A stretch of 64,000 nt of DNA from Kaistella polysaccharea (GCF_020410745.1 NZ_CP084528.1:930001-994000); one strand, 5' to 3'. Shown: positions 15,773 through 25,133, numbered from the stretch's first letter. Notes: generated from the letters alone by a model not told the origin. Made by a program: numbers and translations.

Positions 15773-16405
15773 ATGTCATTAATAGAAAATTTAAACTGGA
15801 GACACGCAGTGAAAGCGTACGACGCCACAAAAAAAGTTTCAACCGAAGATCTTCATAAAATATTAGAAGCGGCGAGATTGGCTCCCACGTCTTCAGGATT
15901 ACAACCTTTCAGAGTGATTGTAGTAGAAAATCAGGAACTGAAAGAAAAAATGGTTCAAGGTGCCTTGAACCCAGAAGTGATGAAAGATTGTTCACAGGTT
16001 TTGGTCTTTGCAGCTTGGGACAGTTATTCCGATGCTAAAATTGATAAGGTGTATGATCACCACACTGATGTTAGAGATTTACCTAGAGGAAGATTTGGAA
16101 GTTATACCGATCACATCAAGGAATTATATAACGGCCAAACCAAAGAAGAACATTTTGCGCACACCGCAAGACAAACATATATTGCTTTAGGTTTAGCCAT
16201 GGCTCAAGCTGCTGAATTAAAAATCGACAGTACGCCGGCGGAAGGCTTTAGTAATGAGATTGTTGACGAAATGTTAGGATTGAAAGAATTAGGTTTAAGA
16301 AGTGTAAGTTTACTCTATCTTGGGTACAGAGATGCCGATAAAGATTATTTATCACACATGAAAAAGGTAAGAATTCCGATGGAGGAATTTATTATTCAAA
16401 AATAA
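15773..16405 (+). CDS. NAD(P)H-dependent nitroreductase family oxidoreductase
   Basis: 210 residues from ATG 15773. Begins SLIENLNWRHAVKAYDATKKVS, with RLAPTSSGLQPFRVIVV, the FMN-contact pattern of NfsB-like nitroreductases. A C-terminal GLRSVSLLYLGYRDADKDY also fits. It would use FMN and NAD(P)H to reduce nitro compounds or quinones. It lies first in a unit with ohrR and ohr, 32 nt ahead of ohrR, so it is probably induced by organic peroxides or quinones. An upstream in-frame TTG (15725) lies in the operator and is rejected. Confidence 0.85.
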   Translation: MSLIENLNWRHAVKAYDATKKVSTEDLHKILEAARLAPTSSGLQPFRVIVVENQELKEKMVQGALNPEVMKDCSQVLVFAAWDSYSDAKIDKVYDHHTDVRDLPRGRFGSYTDHIKELYNGQTKEEHFAHTARQTYIALGLAMAQAAELKIDSTPAEGFSNEIVDEMLGLKELGLRSVSLLYLGYRDADKDYLSHMKKVRIPMEEFIIQK

Positions 16406-16437
16406 TCTACTGATTTTAATCTTTTCAATTTCACCTC

Positions 16438-16872
16438 ATGGAAAATTTAGAAACACCAAAATTAGGAGATCAATTATGCTTTCCGTTTTACTTAATCGCT
16501 AAGGAAATCACCGGAATGTACCGCCCTTTTTTGGAGGAATTAGACATTACGTATTCTCAATATTTAGTGATGATGGTCCTTTGGGAATATGAAAGATTAA
16601 CCGTGAATCAAATCGGAGAAAAATTATATCTGGACAGTGGAACTTTAACCCCATTGTTAAAAAGACTTGAAGCAAAATCATACATTGTCCGACATCGAAA
16701 GAAGGAAGATGAACGTGTGGTTGAAGTCTATCTGACGGAAGAAGGAAATCAACTTCAGAAAAAAGCATGTATCATACCGGGGAAAATGCAGGAAAAACTC
16801 AATCTATCAGAAAATGATCTTTTAGATTTGAAACATACCATTACCAAACTAATGAAAATAATAGAAAAATAA
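16438..16872 (+). CDS. ohrR: OhrR-like MarR-family peroxide-sensing repressor
   Basis: 144 residues. The reactive N-terminal Cys14 stands in GDQLCFPFYLI, matching the peroxide-sensing Cys of OhrR (QLCFALY type). The winged helix includes LDSGTLTPLLKRLEAKSYIVRHR, and the DER wing motif KEDERVVEVYLTEEG is clear. Oxidation of the Cys should release DNA and switch on the neighbouring ohr. Three bases separate it from ohr. The palindrome at 15703-15726 is the likely operator. Confidence 0.88.
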   Translation: MENLETPKLGDQLCFPFYLIAKEITGMYRPFLEELDITYSQYLVMMVLWEYERLTVNQIGEKLYLDSGTLTPLLKRLEAKSYIVRHRKKEDERVVEVYLTEEGNQLQKKACIIPGKMQEKLNLSENDLLDLKHTITKLMKIIEK

Positions 16873-16875
16873 AAT

Positions 16876-17298
16876 ATGAAAACATTGTACACAACAAGCG
16901 TTACTGCACAAGGCGGCCGCGACGGACACGTAAAAAGTGAAAACGGTATTTTAGAATTGGATGTTAGAACTCCAAAAGCGCTCGGTGGCGCAAGTGATGA
17001 CTTTGCCAATCCGGAAATGCTTTTTGCAGCGGGATATTCAGCGTGTTTTGACAGCGCTTTGAATTTGGTTATCAAAAGATCAAAGATGGAAACTGGCGAA
17101 ACTACGGTCACCGCAAGAGTAAGTATCGGTCAAATTGAAAATGGCGGTTTCGGTTTAGCGGTAGAATTAGATGTAAATGTGCCCGGCGTTTCTTTGGAAG
17201 AAGCACAATCGTTGACAGAACAGGCACATCAGGTTTGTCCGTACTCAAATGCGACGAGAAATAATATTGAAGTTAAACTTTCAGTGACCAACAATTAA
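16876..17298 (+). CDS. ohr: Organic hydroperoxide resistance protein
   Basis: 140 residues of the OsmC/Ohr fold. Both catalytic cysteines are seen: Cys57 in YSACFDSAL and Cys121 in HQVCPYSNA. It reduces organic hydroperoxides with a dihydrolipoyl partner in the cytoplasm. Translation is probably coupled to ohrR, and a long terminator hairpin closes the unit. Confidence 0.92.
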   Translation: MKTLYTTSVTAQGGRDGHVKSENGILELDVRTPKALGGASDDFANPEMLFAAGYSACFDSALNLVIKRSKMETGETTVTARVSIGQIENGGFGLAVELDVNVPGVSLEEAQSLTEQAHQVCPYSNATRNNIEVKLSVTNN

Positions 17299-17366
17299 TT
17301 TCGGATTAAATAGAAAAACATCAATTATATAGAAGATTAAATCGATTCTGAGATTTAATTACAAGC

Positions 17367-17402
17367 AAAAACGGCAGAACTATAAGTTTTGCCGTTTTTT
17401 TT
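17367..17402 (+). terminator. Rho-independent terminator after ohr
   Basis: AAAAACGGCAGAACT-ATA-AGTTTTGCCGTTTTT forms a stem of about 15 bp with one G-T pair, followed by more T residues. It closes the nitroreductase-ohrR-ohr unit. Confidence 0.88.
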
Positions 17403-17430
17403 AGTAAAATTACATTGTATAATTAAATTA

Positions 17431-17444
17431 AAAGTAATTACTTT
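17431..17444. promoter_or_regulatory. Palindrome upstream of mazEF (candidate autoregulatory operator)
   Basis: AAAGTAATTACTTT is a perfect 14-bp palindrome 20 nt before the antitoxin start. MazE-type antitoxins normally repress their own promoter at such sites; binding here is inferred. Confidence 0.4.
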
Positions 17445-17464
17445 GTAATAACAAAATTCGAACT

Positions 17465-17710
17465 ATGGAAATTTCAGTCATCAATATTGGAAATTCAAAA
17501 GGAATACGACTTTCAAAAACAATACTGGAGAAATATAATATCCAGGATAAAGTTGAAATTACTTTGGAGAAAGGATATATCATTTTAAAACCTAAAACAG
17601 AACCGCGAAAAAATTGGGAAAATTCTTTCAAAAAAATGCATGAAATTGGTGATGACAAAATTCTCATAGACGACATTTTTGAAGATGAAGATTTTGAAGA
17701 ATGGAATTGA
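17465..17710 (+). CDS. mazE: MazE-like antitoxin (AbrB/SpoVT fold)
   Basis: 81 residues. The N-terminal half SVINIGNSKGIRLSKTILEKY is a typical AbrB/MazE swapped-hairpin DNA-binding domain. The acidic C-terminal tail (DDIFEDEDFEEW) is the kind that wraps and blocks MazF. It overlaps the toxin gene by 10 nt. It should neutralise the toxin and, with it, repress their own promoter. Confidence 0.85.
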   Translation: MEISVINIGNSKGIRLSKTILEKYNIQDKVEITLEKGYIILKPKTEPRKNWENSFKKMHEIGDDKILIDDIFEDEDFEEWN

Positions 17711-18027
17711 TTCAACAATACACAATAGTTTTAGTAAGTCTCGATCCCACTTTGGGAAGCGAGATTAATAAAACTCGACCTTGCGTAGTAATATCACCTA
17801 ATGAATTAAATAAACATTTAAGAACAATTGTCATCGCACCAATTACCAGCACTTCAAAATCTTACCCAACTCGAATTCCAATTTCTGGCAAAATAACAAA
17901 AGGCTGGATTGTGGTAGACCAAATACGAGTCATTGATCGACGAAGAGTAATAAAATCTTTTGGAAATTTAAAAGAAGAAGAAATTATAGCATTGAAAGCG
18001 GTTATAAAAGAAACCTATGTAGATTAA
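17701..18027 (+). CDS. mazF: MazF/PemK-family endoribonuclease toxin
   Basis: 108 residues. The family hallmarks are VSLDPTLGSEINKTRPCVVISPNE, where NKTRPCVV is the conserved catalytic Arg/Pro region, and the C-terminal VVDQIRVIDRRRVIK. It would cleave mRNA at short sequence-specific sites when the antitoxin is lost. It is translationally coupled to mazE by overlap. It faces a tRNA-Arg gene across a two-way terminator. Confidence 0.9.
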   Translation: MELIQQYTIVLVSLDPTLGSEINKTRPCVVISPNELNKHLRTIVIAPITSTSKSYPTRIPISGKITKGWIVVDQIRVIDRRRVIKSFGNLKEEEIIALKAVIKETYVD

Positions 18028-18036
18028 ATAAAATAC

Positions 18037-18070
18037 AAAAAAGGATAAAAAATTAATTTTATCCTTTTTT
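18037..18070. terminator. Bidirectional terminator between mazF and tRNA-Arg
   Basis: AAAAAAGGATAAAA-AATTAA-TTTTATCCTTTTTT is a perfect 14-bp stem with an A run on one side and a T run on the other. It can serve both the mazEF unit and the convergent tRNA gene. Confidence 0.85.
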
Positions 18071-18073
18071 TTG

Positions 18074-18147
18074 TGACCGCGACAGGGTTCGAACCTGTAA
18101 CCTTCGGAGCCGAAATCCGAAATTCTATCCAGTTGAACTACGCAGCC
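18074..18147 (-). tRNA. tRNA-Arg (anticodon TCG)
   Basis: Read on the minus strand, a cloverleaf folds: acceptor GGCTGCG with CGCGGTC (two G-T pairs), anticodon stem TCGGA/TCCGA around loop TTTCGGC (anticodon TCG, codon CGA), and T arm ACAGG-TTCGAAC-CCTGT. Discriminator base A; CCA is not encoded. 74 nt. No direct repeat of its 3' end was noticed nearby, so there is no sign of an integrated element. Confidence 0.92.
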
Positions 18148-18185
18148 ATTTTTTATAATTAATAATTATTACTTATCGGTATTTA

Positions 18186-19958
18186 CTAAAAACTTATCTT
18201 CACTCCTCCCAGAAACTGTGCTCCCAAAACTTTATAACCTTTGTAAGTTTGGTACTGAGTATTGAGTAAGTTGTTTCCGAGTGCGAAAATACTGAAATTT
18301 TTGTGAACTTTGTACTCTGCAGACAAATTTAAATCAGCAAATCCACCAACTTTATCATTTGTATTTTCTGTAGAAACTAACACCGGATCCATTTCTGTGA
18401 AAGAAAACGAATTTGTCGTTTTATCCGATGATAATAAAACTGTTGCACCTAAATTTAATTTTTTATCCAGCACGGAATACTTTCCGCCCAACCTTGCCGT
18501 CAATAAAGGCTTATAATAAATATTTTGATAATTTTGAAGGTCATATTTTTCAAATTTCAATTCTCCGTCAAAAGATAAATTTGCCAATGGGAAATATTGA
18601 ACACTCACTTTTGCTTCACTCACTGTTCCATTATCGTAAACAGAAGAATAAGTATTGGCAAAATCAAAACCTTGACGAATAAAATTCTGATTGTCTTTAA
18701 AAAACAAATCATTCGCTTTGAAGAAAAGAATATCATTCATTTTTCCGTATCCGGCGCTGAAATCATATTTAATATTCTGATCAATATCACCGCGCAAACC
18801 AAAGTAGAATTTATATTTCGTTTCGGTCGGACGTAATTCCTGATCGGAAACTAAATAAGGATTTTCTGCCAGTAAATTAGCGTAAGTATTCAATTTTAAT
18901 CCTCCCGTAATTCCCGCATAAAACTTGAATTCATCGGCAGCGGCAAACTGTAATTCAGCTTTTGGAAACCAATAGGTTTTAGAATTTTTAACCTGATCGG
19001 CTAAAATCATATTTGAATTTTTCGAGTTTAGAAAAGAAAAATCAGAACCGATCATTAAGTACGATTTACCTTTAAAGAAAGTCATTTTCGGTGCTAAAGT
19101 CGCATTCAAAAATTGAGAAGAATTTTTATCGAGCAACTCAAAATCTGTTTTTACCGTTTCTAAATTCAGTCCCAGATCAGCATTGAACCTCACGTCATCA
19201 AAAGTCGGCAGTTCTACTCCATGCTTCGATAAATTCACCAAAACTTCCGCCTGATTTTCTTTTGCATTAAAGTGATCACTCAGGAAAGATGATTTCACCC
19301 GAACGTCATTTAAAAATTCATTGGAATAAAAATCATAATAACCATTTACTTTAATTTGATTGGTTTTCTGTTGTAAATCTACGTTATTTGAAGCCGGTCT
19401 AAAGGCATAAATTCCATAATAATTATAGTCATTCAATCCGTAATCGGCATTAATGCTGAATTTTCCCTTCTCCCCATAAGAATTAAGAAATACGCCAACA
19501 TTCCCAGCATTTTGTTTGGAATTCCAGTCGTAAACTTTTCGCAAACCTGCTGTAGAAAGGAAATGAACATCTCCGCCAACTTCCATTCCGCTGTCTAATT
19601 TGGTAGAAATATTTCCATCCGCAAGAATTTTACCGTAATTCCCCATTCCGACCTGGAAATAATTATTCTGATATTCTGCGTCAAACTTCGGCGAAATATC
19701 TTCACCTTGAATTAAGGAAGTTTTAAAATCTGAAGATGCTGGAACATTAGTAATATCATACGTCGGCGGATTTGCAGATTTTTCTTCTGGCGGATAATTC
19801 TTCTCTGCTTCGATGGACGTTTTTTTCTTCTCGATTTTCTTCACTTCCGGTTCGCGCTTTTTGTCCAAAATCAATTTTTCTTCTTTAATCTGGGAAAAAA
19901 CTGCCGTTGAGGAAAATAGTAAACCGATGAAAAATATATGTTGAATTCTCTTATTCAT
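18186..19958 (-). CDS. Outer-membrane beta-barrel protein, TonB-dependent-receptor-like
   Basis: 590 residues. Signal peptide ending FSSTAVFSQ, then a Lys/Glu-rich linker (residues 25-65), then about 500 residues of alternating aromatic and polar strands with turns, ending in GAQFLGGVKISF, an aromatic C-terminal residue as in outer-membrane barrels. The strand style resembles the barrel half of TonB-dependent receptors, but no clear TonB box or full plug is seen, so it may be a plugless relative. It lies 79 nt downstream of a large TPR gene on the same strand, probably one operon. Ligand unknown. Confidence 0.65.
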   Translation of the reverse strand: MNKRIQHIFFIGLLFSSTAVFSQIKEEKLILDKKREPEVKKIEKKKTSIEAEKNYPPEEKSANPPTYDITNVPASSDFKTSLIQGEDISPKFDAEYQNNYFQVGMGNYGKILADGNISTKLDSGMEVGGDVHFLSTAGLRKVYDWNSKQNAGNVGVFLNSYGEKGKFSINADYGLNDYNYYGIYAFRPASNNVDLQQKTNQIKVNGYYDFYSNEFLNDVRVKSSFLSDHFNAKENQAEVLVNLSKHGVELPTFDDVRFNADLGLNLETVKTDFELLDKNSSQFLNATLAPKMTFFKGKSYLMIGSDFSFLNSKNSNMILADQVKNSKTYWFPKAELQFAAADEFKFYAGITGGLKLNTYANLLAENPYLVSDQELRPTETKYKFYFGLRGDIDQNIKYDFSAGYGKMNDILFFKANDLFFKDNQNFIRQGFDFANTYSSVYDNGTVSEAKVSVQYFPLANLSFDGELKFEKYDLQNYQNIYYKPLLTARLGGKYSVLDKKLNLGATVLLSSDKTTNSFSFTEMDPVLVSTENTNDKVGGFADLNLSAEYKVHKNFSIFALGNNLLNTQYQTYKGYKVLGAQFLGGVKISF

Positions 19959-20037
19959 TTTTTAATGTATTATTGTAAAATCTCAGGCGTACAATGTCAA
20001 TTTTTCGTCATGTACGTTATACTTTGTACAATTATAT

Positions 20038-23001
20038 TTATTTTTTAATTTGCTTTTTTAAATCCTTTGCTTCCGACACAATTTCTGGGAAATCACCGTA
20101 ATTGGCGATGATCTGATCGGCTGTATAACTGGCTTGATAATTATCTTTCAGTCCAATATAATTTCTAACCATTAAGACTAAAGAATTTGCACCCCAATAT
20201 TCTTCGGAAGCATAATTATTGGCCAGTTTAAAAATCGTTTCGTTGGATGATTTGAAGGCTTTTCCTTTGTTTTGATAAAAGGCTTTCGCATACAAAGCTT
20301 CGGCTGCAACTTCGGTATTTGAAGATTTCTCCAAAACGGTATAAGCAGCTTTCGCCTCATTGTCTTTTCCATTGTTCATCAAACTTCTGGCTTTAATGAC
20401 TTTCGCCAGTTCATTCACCGAAGCTGAATTTTTTGGATTTTGTAAAACTAGATCAGCTAGCGTTTCAGCTTTTTTGAAATCTTTTTCGTCCGCGTAAATC
20501 TTCATCAATTCTACATTCGCGAAATTTTTCACATTCACGTTTGTAGAATTAGAAAGCGACACTAAATATTTCTTGGCTTCATTCGAATTGTTCTGCGCTA
20601 AATAAATCTGGGCAATCCTTGTTTGCGCATCTTCCTGGTAATCGTTCTGCACCTGCGCAACCTCCTGTAAAACCAGTAATGATTTGGTCGGATTATTGGT
20701 TTGAAAATAACTTTCACCCAATTCATATTGCGCCTGATATAACCCTTCTCCAGTTGGATTCTGCGTCAGATATTTTTCAAAAAGTGGTATCGCGTTTTTG
20801 TAATCTTTACTGGCATAAAAAGTCTTCGCTCGATTCAAATTAATTTCGTCAATTTCTGAAGCATCGATTCTTACGCCCAAACTTTGAGCAAAATTTTGAT
20901 ATCCTGAAACATCATTGTTTTTAATGAAGAGCGGTCTCGCTGCCTGAACAATTTTGCTTGCAAACGCCGTATTTTTGTATTGATTTCCAAGGGATTTTAA
21001 TTCAGATAAAGCTTTGGAATCTTCACCTTGATCGATGTAATTCTGCGCACGATAAATCTGAGAATTAGCGACCAAATCTTTATCACTGCTGGTTTTAATG
21101 ACTTGTGAAAAATAATCATTCGAGCTTTTAAAATCGTCATTTGCTGCATAAGCAGTTGCAATTTCATATTGCGCATCGTCGAAATATTCTGAATTTCTAT
21201 ACTGAGCAAGTAACTTTTTCAATTCCGCAATTTTCGCAACGGTATCGCCTTTAAATCCTAAAGCCATGGCTTTTTGGAACATCGTATAATCATCAGCACT
21301 TTCTGCTTTATCGTAAATAGCGATCGCCTCATTCAGCTCATTGTTGGCATAATAGGTATCTGCCAAACGAAGTTCTGCGTCATTTTTAAATTCCGGTTTT
21401 GGATTTTTTAAATAAGCCATGAAATATTCTTTGGCTTTGTCGAATTTTTTTGATTTAAAATAAGCGTAACCCAAATCGTAATTCAGTTGTTGCTTCTCTG
21501 GGAAATTTTCTGTTTGAAGTTTTTCAAATCTGACAATTGCCGACGGATAATTTCCCTTCTGATAATACGTTTGCGCCAACCAATACAACGCTCTGGAATT
21601 AAACTCTTTATTGATATTAAATTGTAAGCTTCGCAGAAAATACTTTTCAGCAGCGTCTAAATTACCTTTATTAAATTCTTCCGTTCCAATGAGATAGGAA
21701 ACTTCCTGATCAACTTTATCGGTTTCCGGCGTAGAATTTGGCATTTTATCAATTGCCGCCAAAGTTCCTTTATAATCGCCAGAATACAAATACGATTTCA
21801 CCAAAAGCGATTTCATTTCCTTCGTATCAGGACTGTTTGGATATTTTGAAATATAACTTTGAAAAACATTTGATGCTGATTCAAATGGATTTCCCAACTC
21901 ATAACTCAATTTCGCATATTGCAAATGAGCCAATTGTTGAACTTTCGGATCATACATCATTTGATATGCCGAACGAAACGCAGAAAGCGCTTCCTGTTTT
22001 TTACCAACTTCTAAATAAGCATTTCCTAATTGATAATAAGCATTTTGGGAAGTCGCCGAATTGCTGTTCAACAACTGGTTATAATAAGAAACGGCTTCAT
22101 CGTATTTTTTCAAATGTGCCGAAACAAATCCCATTTCATATAAATCACTTTCAGATGGAGTTTCTTTGCTATCCAGGTAAATTTTCAAATGCGGATAAGC
22201 AGAATTATAATCGCCTTTCATGAAATAACTTTCGCCAATCATCTTATGAACTTCAGCTTTATAATCCGCAGAAATATTTTCGTTCAGCAATGCATTTCCT
22301 TCTACAATCGCTTTGTCATAATCCTTATTGTTGAAATACAACTGCACATAATACGGTTTTACCACCCGCGCATATTTGTCGTTATCTTTGATCTGATCAA
22401 AAAATGTGAAAGCTTCGTCATTTTGTCCGTCTGCATAATAAAGGTGTCCCAACATGTAGGCAATGTCGTTTTTGTCTGAACCTTCCGTGGTTTTATACGC
22501 TTCTTCTAAAGCTTCGATAGCACCTTGAGAATCACCGGTCATAAATTTCGCATAACCGAGTTTCATAATATATTGCGTGTTTTCTTCCTTTGAAAGTTGG
22601 TATTGATTCACATTTTTCAAAGTCTCCAAAGCTTTATCAAAATCTTTTTGAGCCAGATAGAAATCTGCTAATGGTAAATTGGCCTGCGCAAAATACGCCG
22701 AGTTTGGATATTCTTTGATGAAAGCGTCTAAACCTTCTTCCGCATGATTTTTTCGTAAAATTACGCCGATGACATTATCGAAAAATTGCGCTGCTTCTTT
22801 TTTTGAATTGGAAAGATTCTCATTGTAAAAATACTGTCGCGCGTATTCAAACTGAGAAGCGTTATAAATTTTATTTTGGTAAAGGTTTTCTGCGAGATTA
22901 AAACGGTAATTTTCGCGGTCGCTGAAATATTGAGATTGTTGTGCCTCGGATAAGCCGAAATAGAAGATCGCCGTTGCGATTAAGATTTTTTTTGAATTCA
23001 T
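20038..23001 (-). CDS. Large tetratricopeptide-repeat protein, exported
   Basis: 987 residues. N-terminal signal-like segment KKILIATAIFYFGLSEAQ, then TPR-type helix pairs through the whole length, for example KAIVEGNALLNENISADYKAE and similar units with A/Y/F at TPR positions. No enzyme domain is seen. TPR arrays bind proteins; this one probably acts in the periplasm. It shares an operon with the outer-membrane barrel encoded downstream and may help its assembly or form a complex with it (inference). Its upstream spacer contains DnaA-box matches. Confidence 0.75.
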   Translation of the reverse strand: MNSKKILIATAIFYFGLSEAQQSQYFSDRENYRFNLAENLYQNKIYNASQFEYARQYFYNENLSNSKKEAAQFFDNVIGVILRKNHAEEGLDAFIKEYPNSAYFAQANLPLADFYLAQKDFDKALETLKNVNQYQLSKEENTQYIMKLGYAKFMTGDSQGAIEALEEAYKTTEGSDKNDIAYMLGHLYYADGQNDEAFTFFDQIKDNDKYARVVKPYYVQLYFNNKDYDKAIVEGNALLNENISADYKAEVHKMIGESYFMKGDYNSAYPHLKIYLDSKETPSESDLYEMGFVSAHLKKYDEAVSYYNQLLNSNSATSQNAYYQLGNAYLEVGKKQEALSAFRSAYQMMYDPKVQQLAHLQYAKLSYELGNPFESASNVFQSYISKYPNSPDTKEMKSLLVKSYLYSGDYKGTLAAIDKMPNSTPETDKVDQEVSYLIGTEEFNKGNLDAAEKYFLRSLQFNINKEFNSRALYWLAQTYYQKGNYPSAIVRFEKLQTENFPEKQQLNYDLGYAYFKSKKFDKAKEYFMAYLKNPKPEFKNDAELRLADTYYANNELNEAIAIYDKAESADDYTMFQKAMALGFKGDTVAKIAELKKLLAQYRNSEYFDDAQYEIATAYAANDDFKSSNDYFSQVIKTSSDKDLVANSQIYRAQNYIDQGEDSKALSELKSLGNQYKNTAFASKIVQAARPLFIKNNDVSGYQNFAQSLGVRIDASEIDEINLNRAKTFYASKDYKNAIPLFEKYLTQNPTGEGLYQAQYELGESYFQTNNPTKSLLVLQEVAQVQNDYQEDAQTRIAQIYLAQNNSNEAKKYLVSLSNSTNVNVKNFANVELMKIYADEKDFKKAETLADLVLQNPKNSASVNELAKVIKARSLMNNGKDNEAKAAYTVLEKSSNTEVAAEALYAKAFYQNKGKAFKSSNETIFKLANNYASEEYWGANSLVLMVRNYIGLKDNYQASYTADQIIANYGDFPEIVSEAKDLKKQIKK

Positions 23002-23037
23002 TTAATCCTGATTTTCGGAAAGTTTTAGAATTAACAG

Positions 23038-23260
23038 TTTGGATAATCAAAGCTTTAAAAGCCCAGTACGATTTCCCCATTTAATCAACGAAAATAAAGA
23101 AAAGTTATTGCTTACACAAGTTTATTTGATGGTTGTGGATAAGTGGATAAGTTCTATTTATATGAATATCAAACCCTTAAATTGCAAATTAATATTAAAA
23201 TCAACAATTTAAAAACAATTGAAATTATTAAAGATTTATGAAGCATGGATTCTTAATTCA
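23038..23260. other. DnaA-box-like cluster beside an AT-rich tract (oriC-like)
   Basis: Inside a 439-bp spacer between divergent genes, three DnaA-box-like 9-mers lie in the same orientation (read on the minus strand): TTATCCAAA at 23038-23046, TTATCCACA (exact consensus) at 23134-23142 and TTATCCACT at 23142-23150. An AT-rich tract follows at about 23170-23250, as expected of an unwinding element. Only two boxes are strong, gene orientation around the site shows no leading-strand bias, and no replication gene is adjacent. The rest of the spacer shows only the permease promoter. Confidence 0.35.
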
Positions 23261-23413
23261 TTGAAATAATTTCTAGATCTTCGACAGAAATTCGATTTAT
23301 TTTTTAGTCCAATCTACAATTCAGAAAAGACTTTTAATTAGAAGAAATACAATAGAATTTGCACTGATTTCCGCATTAATGCACGAAAAAACCCATTTTT
23401 CCAAATTTTCTTT

Positions 23414-23421
23414 TACATTTG
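23414..23421 (+). promoter_or_regulatory. Bacteroidota-type -7 element upstream of the permease
   Basis: TACATTTG matches TAnnTTTG and lies 19 nt before the permease start. No clear TTTG -33 element is seen at the right distance. Confidence 0.5.
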
Positions 23422-23440
23422 TGTAAACTAAAATTAGAAG

Positions 23441-25129
23441 ATGAATCAACTTTTCAGAAGAAAACAATACAGTGCAAGTGACCATTCATCAGGATTAGTG
23501 CGTGTTTTAGGCGTATGGGATATTGTCTTTTTCGGAATTGCTGCCATTATTGGTGCGGGAAGTTTCAGCTCTTTGGGTGAAGCCGTTTTCCGCGGTGGAC
23601 CTGGTGTTATCGTGCTTTACATCATTTGTGGATTTGCCTGCGGTTTTACTGCTTTGTGTTATGCTGAATTTGCGAGTCGTATTCCAACAGCAGGATCTGC
23701 CTACACCTATGCCTACGCCAGTTTTGGTGAATTGATGGCGTGGATCATCGGTTGGGCCTTAATTATGGAATATTCATTTGGTAATATTTATGTTGCGTTC
23801 TCATGGTCTGACTATTTTACGAGCTTTTTAGGCCGTATCGGTTTTTTTATACCTGAATATCTTACTTGTAGTTACCCGGAAGCTAAAAAAGCTTTCTTCG
23901 GTGCTTCTCAGAATCAGGAACTTCTTAATGCCTGGAAAAATGCGCCAATTGTCGGGAATTTGAAAATCATTCTAGATCTTCCTGCACTTGTGATTAACGG
24001 TTTAATTACCTGGTTGGTTTATCGCGGCGTTCGTGAAAGTAAAAACTTCAATAATGTTTTGGTATTGATGAAGTTGGCCGTTATCGTTTTAATTATTTTG
24101 GTGGGCGTTGCCTACGTGAATGTTGATAACTGGATGCCCGTCAACCCAGAAACACAAGTCGCCTCTTTTATGCCCAATGGATTTACTGGCGTGATGAGTG
24201 CGGTTTCTGGAGTATTCTTCGCTTATATCGGATTTGATGCTTTAAGTGTTCTATCAGAAGAAACCAAAGACCCACAAAAAAATCTGCCACGCGGAATGAT
24301 TATTTCCTTGGTTTTATGTACAGTTATATACATTATTTTAACACTCGTTCTTACGGGAATGGTCGATTACAAAAAATTTGATGGCGTGGGCGATCCATTA
24401 GCGTTCATCTTCGAAAAGTCAAATGCCAATCTACCTTGGATGGAATTAACGGTCTCTTTTGTTGCCATAATTGCAATTACTACGGTTCTACTCGTTTTTC
24501 AAATGGGACAACCGAGAATTTGGTATGCAATGAGTAGAGATGGTTTGATGCCGAAAAAATTCATGACCATACATCCAAAACATAAAACTCCGTCTTTCGC
24601 TACCATCATTACAGGAATTGTGGTTGGAATACCTATTTTGTTTACCGATAAATCTTTCATTTTAGATTTCACCAGTATCGGAACGATCTTCGCGTTCGTC
24701 TTGGTTTGTGGGGGCGTTTTGCTCTTGCCTTCAAAAAAGAAGCTTCCCGGAAGATTCCATATGCCATATATCAATTCCCAGTTTATTTTCCCTGCGATAT
24801 TTTTAGGAGGTTTGGCTTTCTTCTATTTCTGGCAGCCTGCCTTTTTTCATAATTTGATGGATTGGAATGATCCTACCGAGGGAGAATTCAGAATTTCAAT
24901 GTTCTTTTTTCTCATCATTAATTTGGGTTTATGTGTTTTAACGTTGGTTAAACATTTATCCCTAATACCGCTTATGGGTTTAAGTTCTTGTCTTTATTTA
25001 TTGACAGGAATGACCCATAATAACTGGTTTTGGTTCCTGGCGTGGTTCGCTGTGGGCATGGTGATTTATTTTGGGTACGGTTTTAGACACAGTAAACTGA
25101 ACCGCGAAATGAATGGCGATTTAGATTAA
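23441..25129 (+). CDS. APC-family amino-acid permease
   Basis: 562 residues with 12 or more hydrophobic segments. The first is the APC signature DIVFFGIAAIIGAGSFSSLG; SAYTYAYASFGELMAWIIGW and GFDALSVLSEETKDPQKNLPRG follow, both conserved in cationic-amino-acid type transporters of this family (YfnA/CAT-like). It imports amino acids across the inner membrane with proton coupling or by exchange; the substrate is not determined. Four bases separate it from a DUF962 gene, so the two are probably co-transcribed. Confidence 0.88.
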   Translation: MNQLFRRKQYSASDHSSGLVRVLGVWDIVFFGIAAIIGAGSFSSLGEAVFRGGPGVIVLYIICGFACGFTALCYAEFASRIPTAGSAYTYAYASFGELMAWIIGWALIMEYSFGNIYVAFSWSDYFTSFLGRIGFFIPEYLTCSYPEAKKAFFGASQNQELLNAWKNAPIVGNLKIILDLPALVINGLITWLVYRGVRESKNFNNVLVLMKLAVIVLIILVGVAYVNVDNWMPVNPETQVASFMPNGFTGVMSAVSGVFFAYIGFDALSVLSEETKDPQKNLPRGMIISLVLCTVIYIILTLVLTGMVDYKKFDGVGDPLAFIFEKSNANLPWMELTVSFVAIIAITTVLLVFQMGQPRIWYAMSRDGLMPKKFMTIHPKHKTPSFATIITGIVVGIPILFTDKSFILDFTSIGTIFAFVLVCGGVLLLPSKKKLPGRFHMPYINSQFIFPAIFLGGLAFFYFWQPAFFHNLMDWNDPTEGEFRISMFFFLIINLGLCVLTLVKHLSLIPLMGLSSCLYLLTGMTHNNWFWFLAWFAVGMVIYFGYGFRHSKLNREMNGDLD

Positions 25130-25133
25130 TATT

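Noticed and set aside
18028-18185. Integration (att) site at tRNA-Arg
   Set aside because: No second copy of the tRNA 3' end and no integrase gene in the window.
21738-22223. 161-codon plus-strand frame inside the TPR gene
   Set aside because: Antisense shadow of the TPR protein gene, which has strong repeats and a signal peptide.
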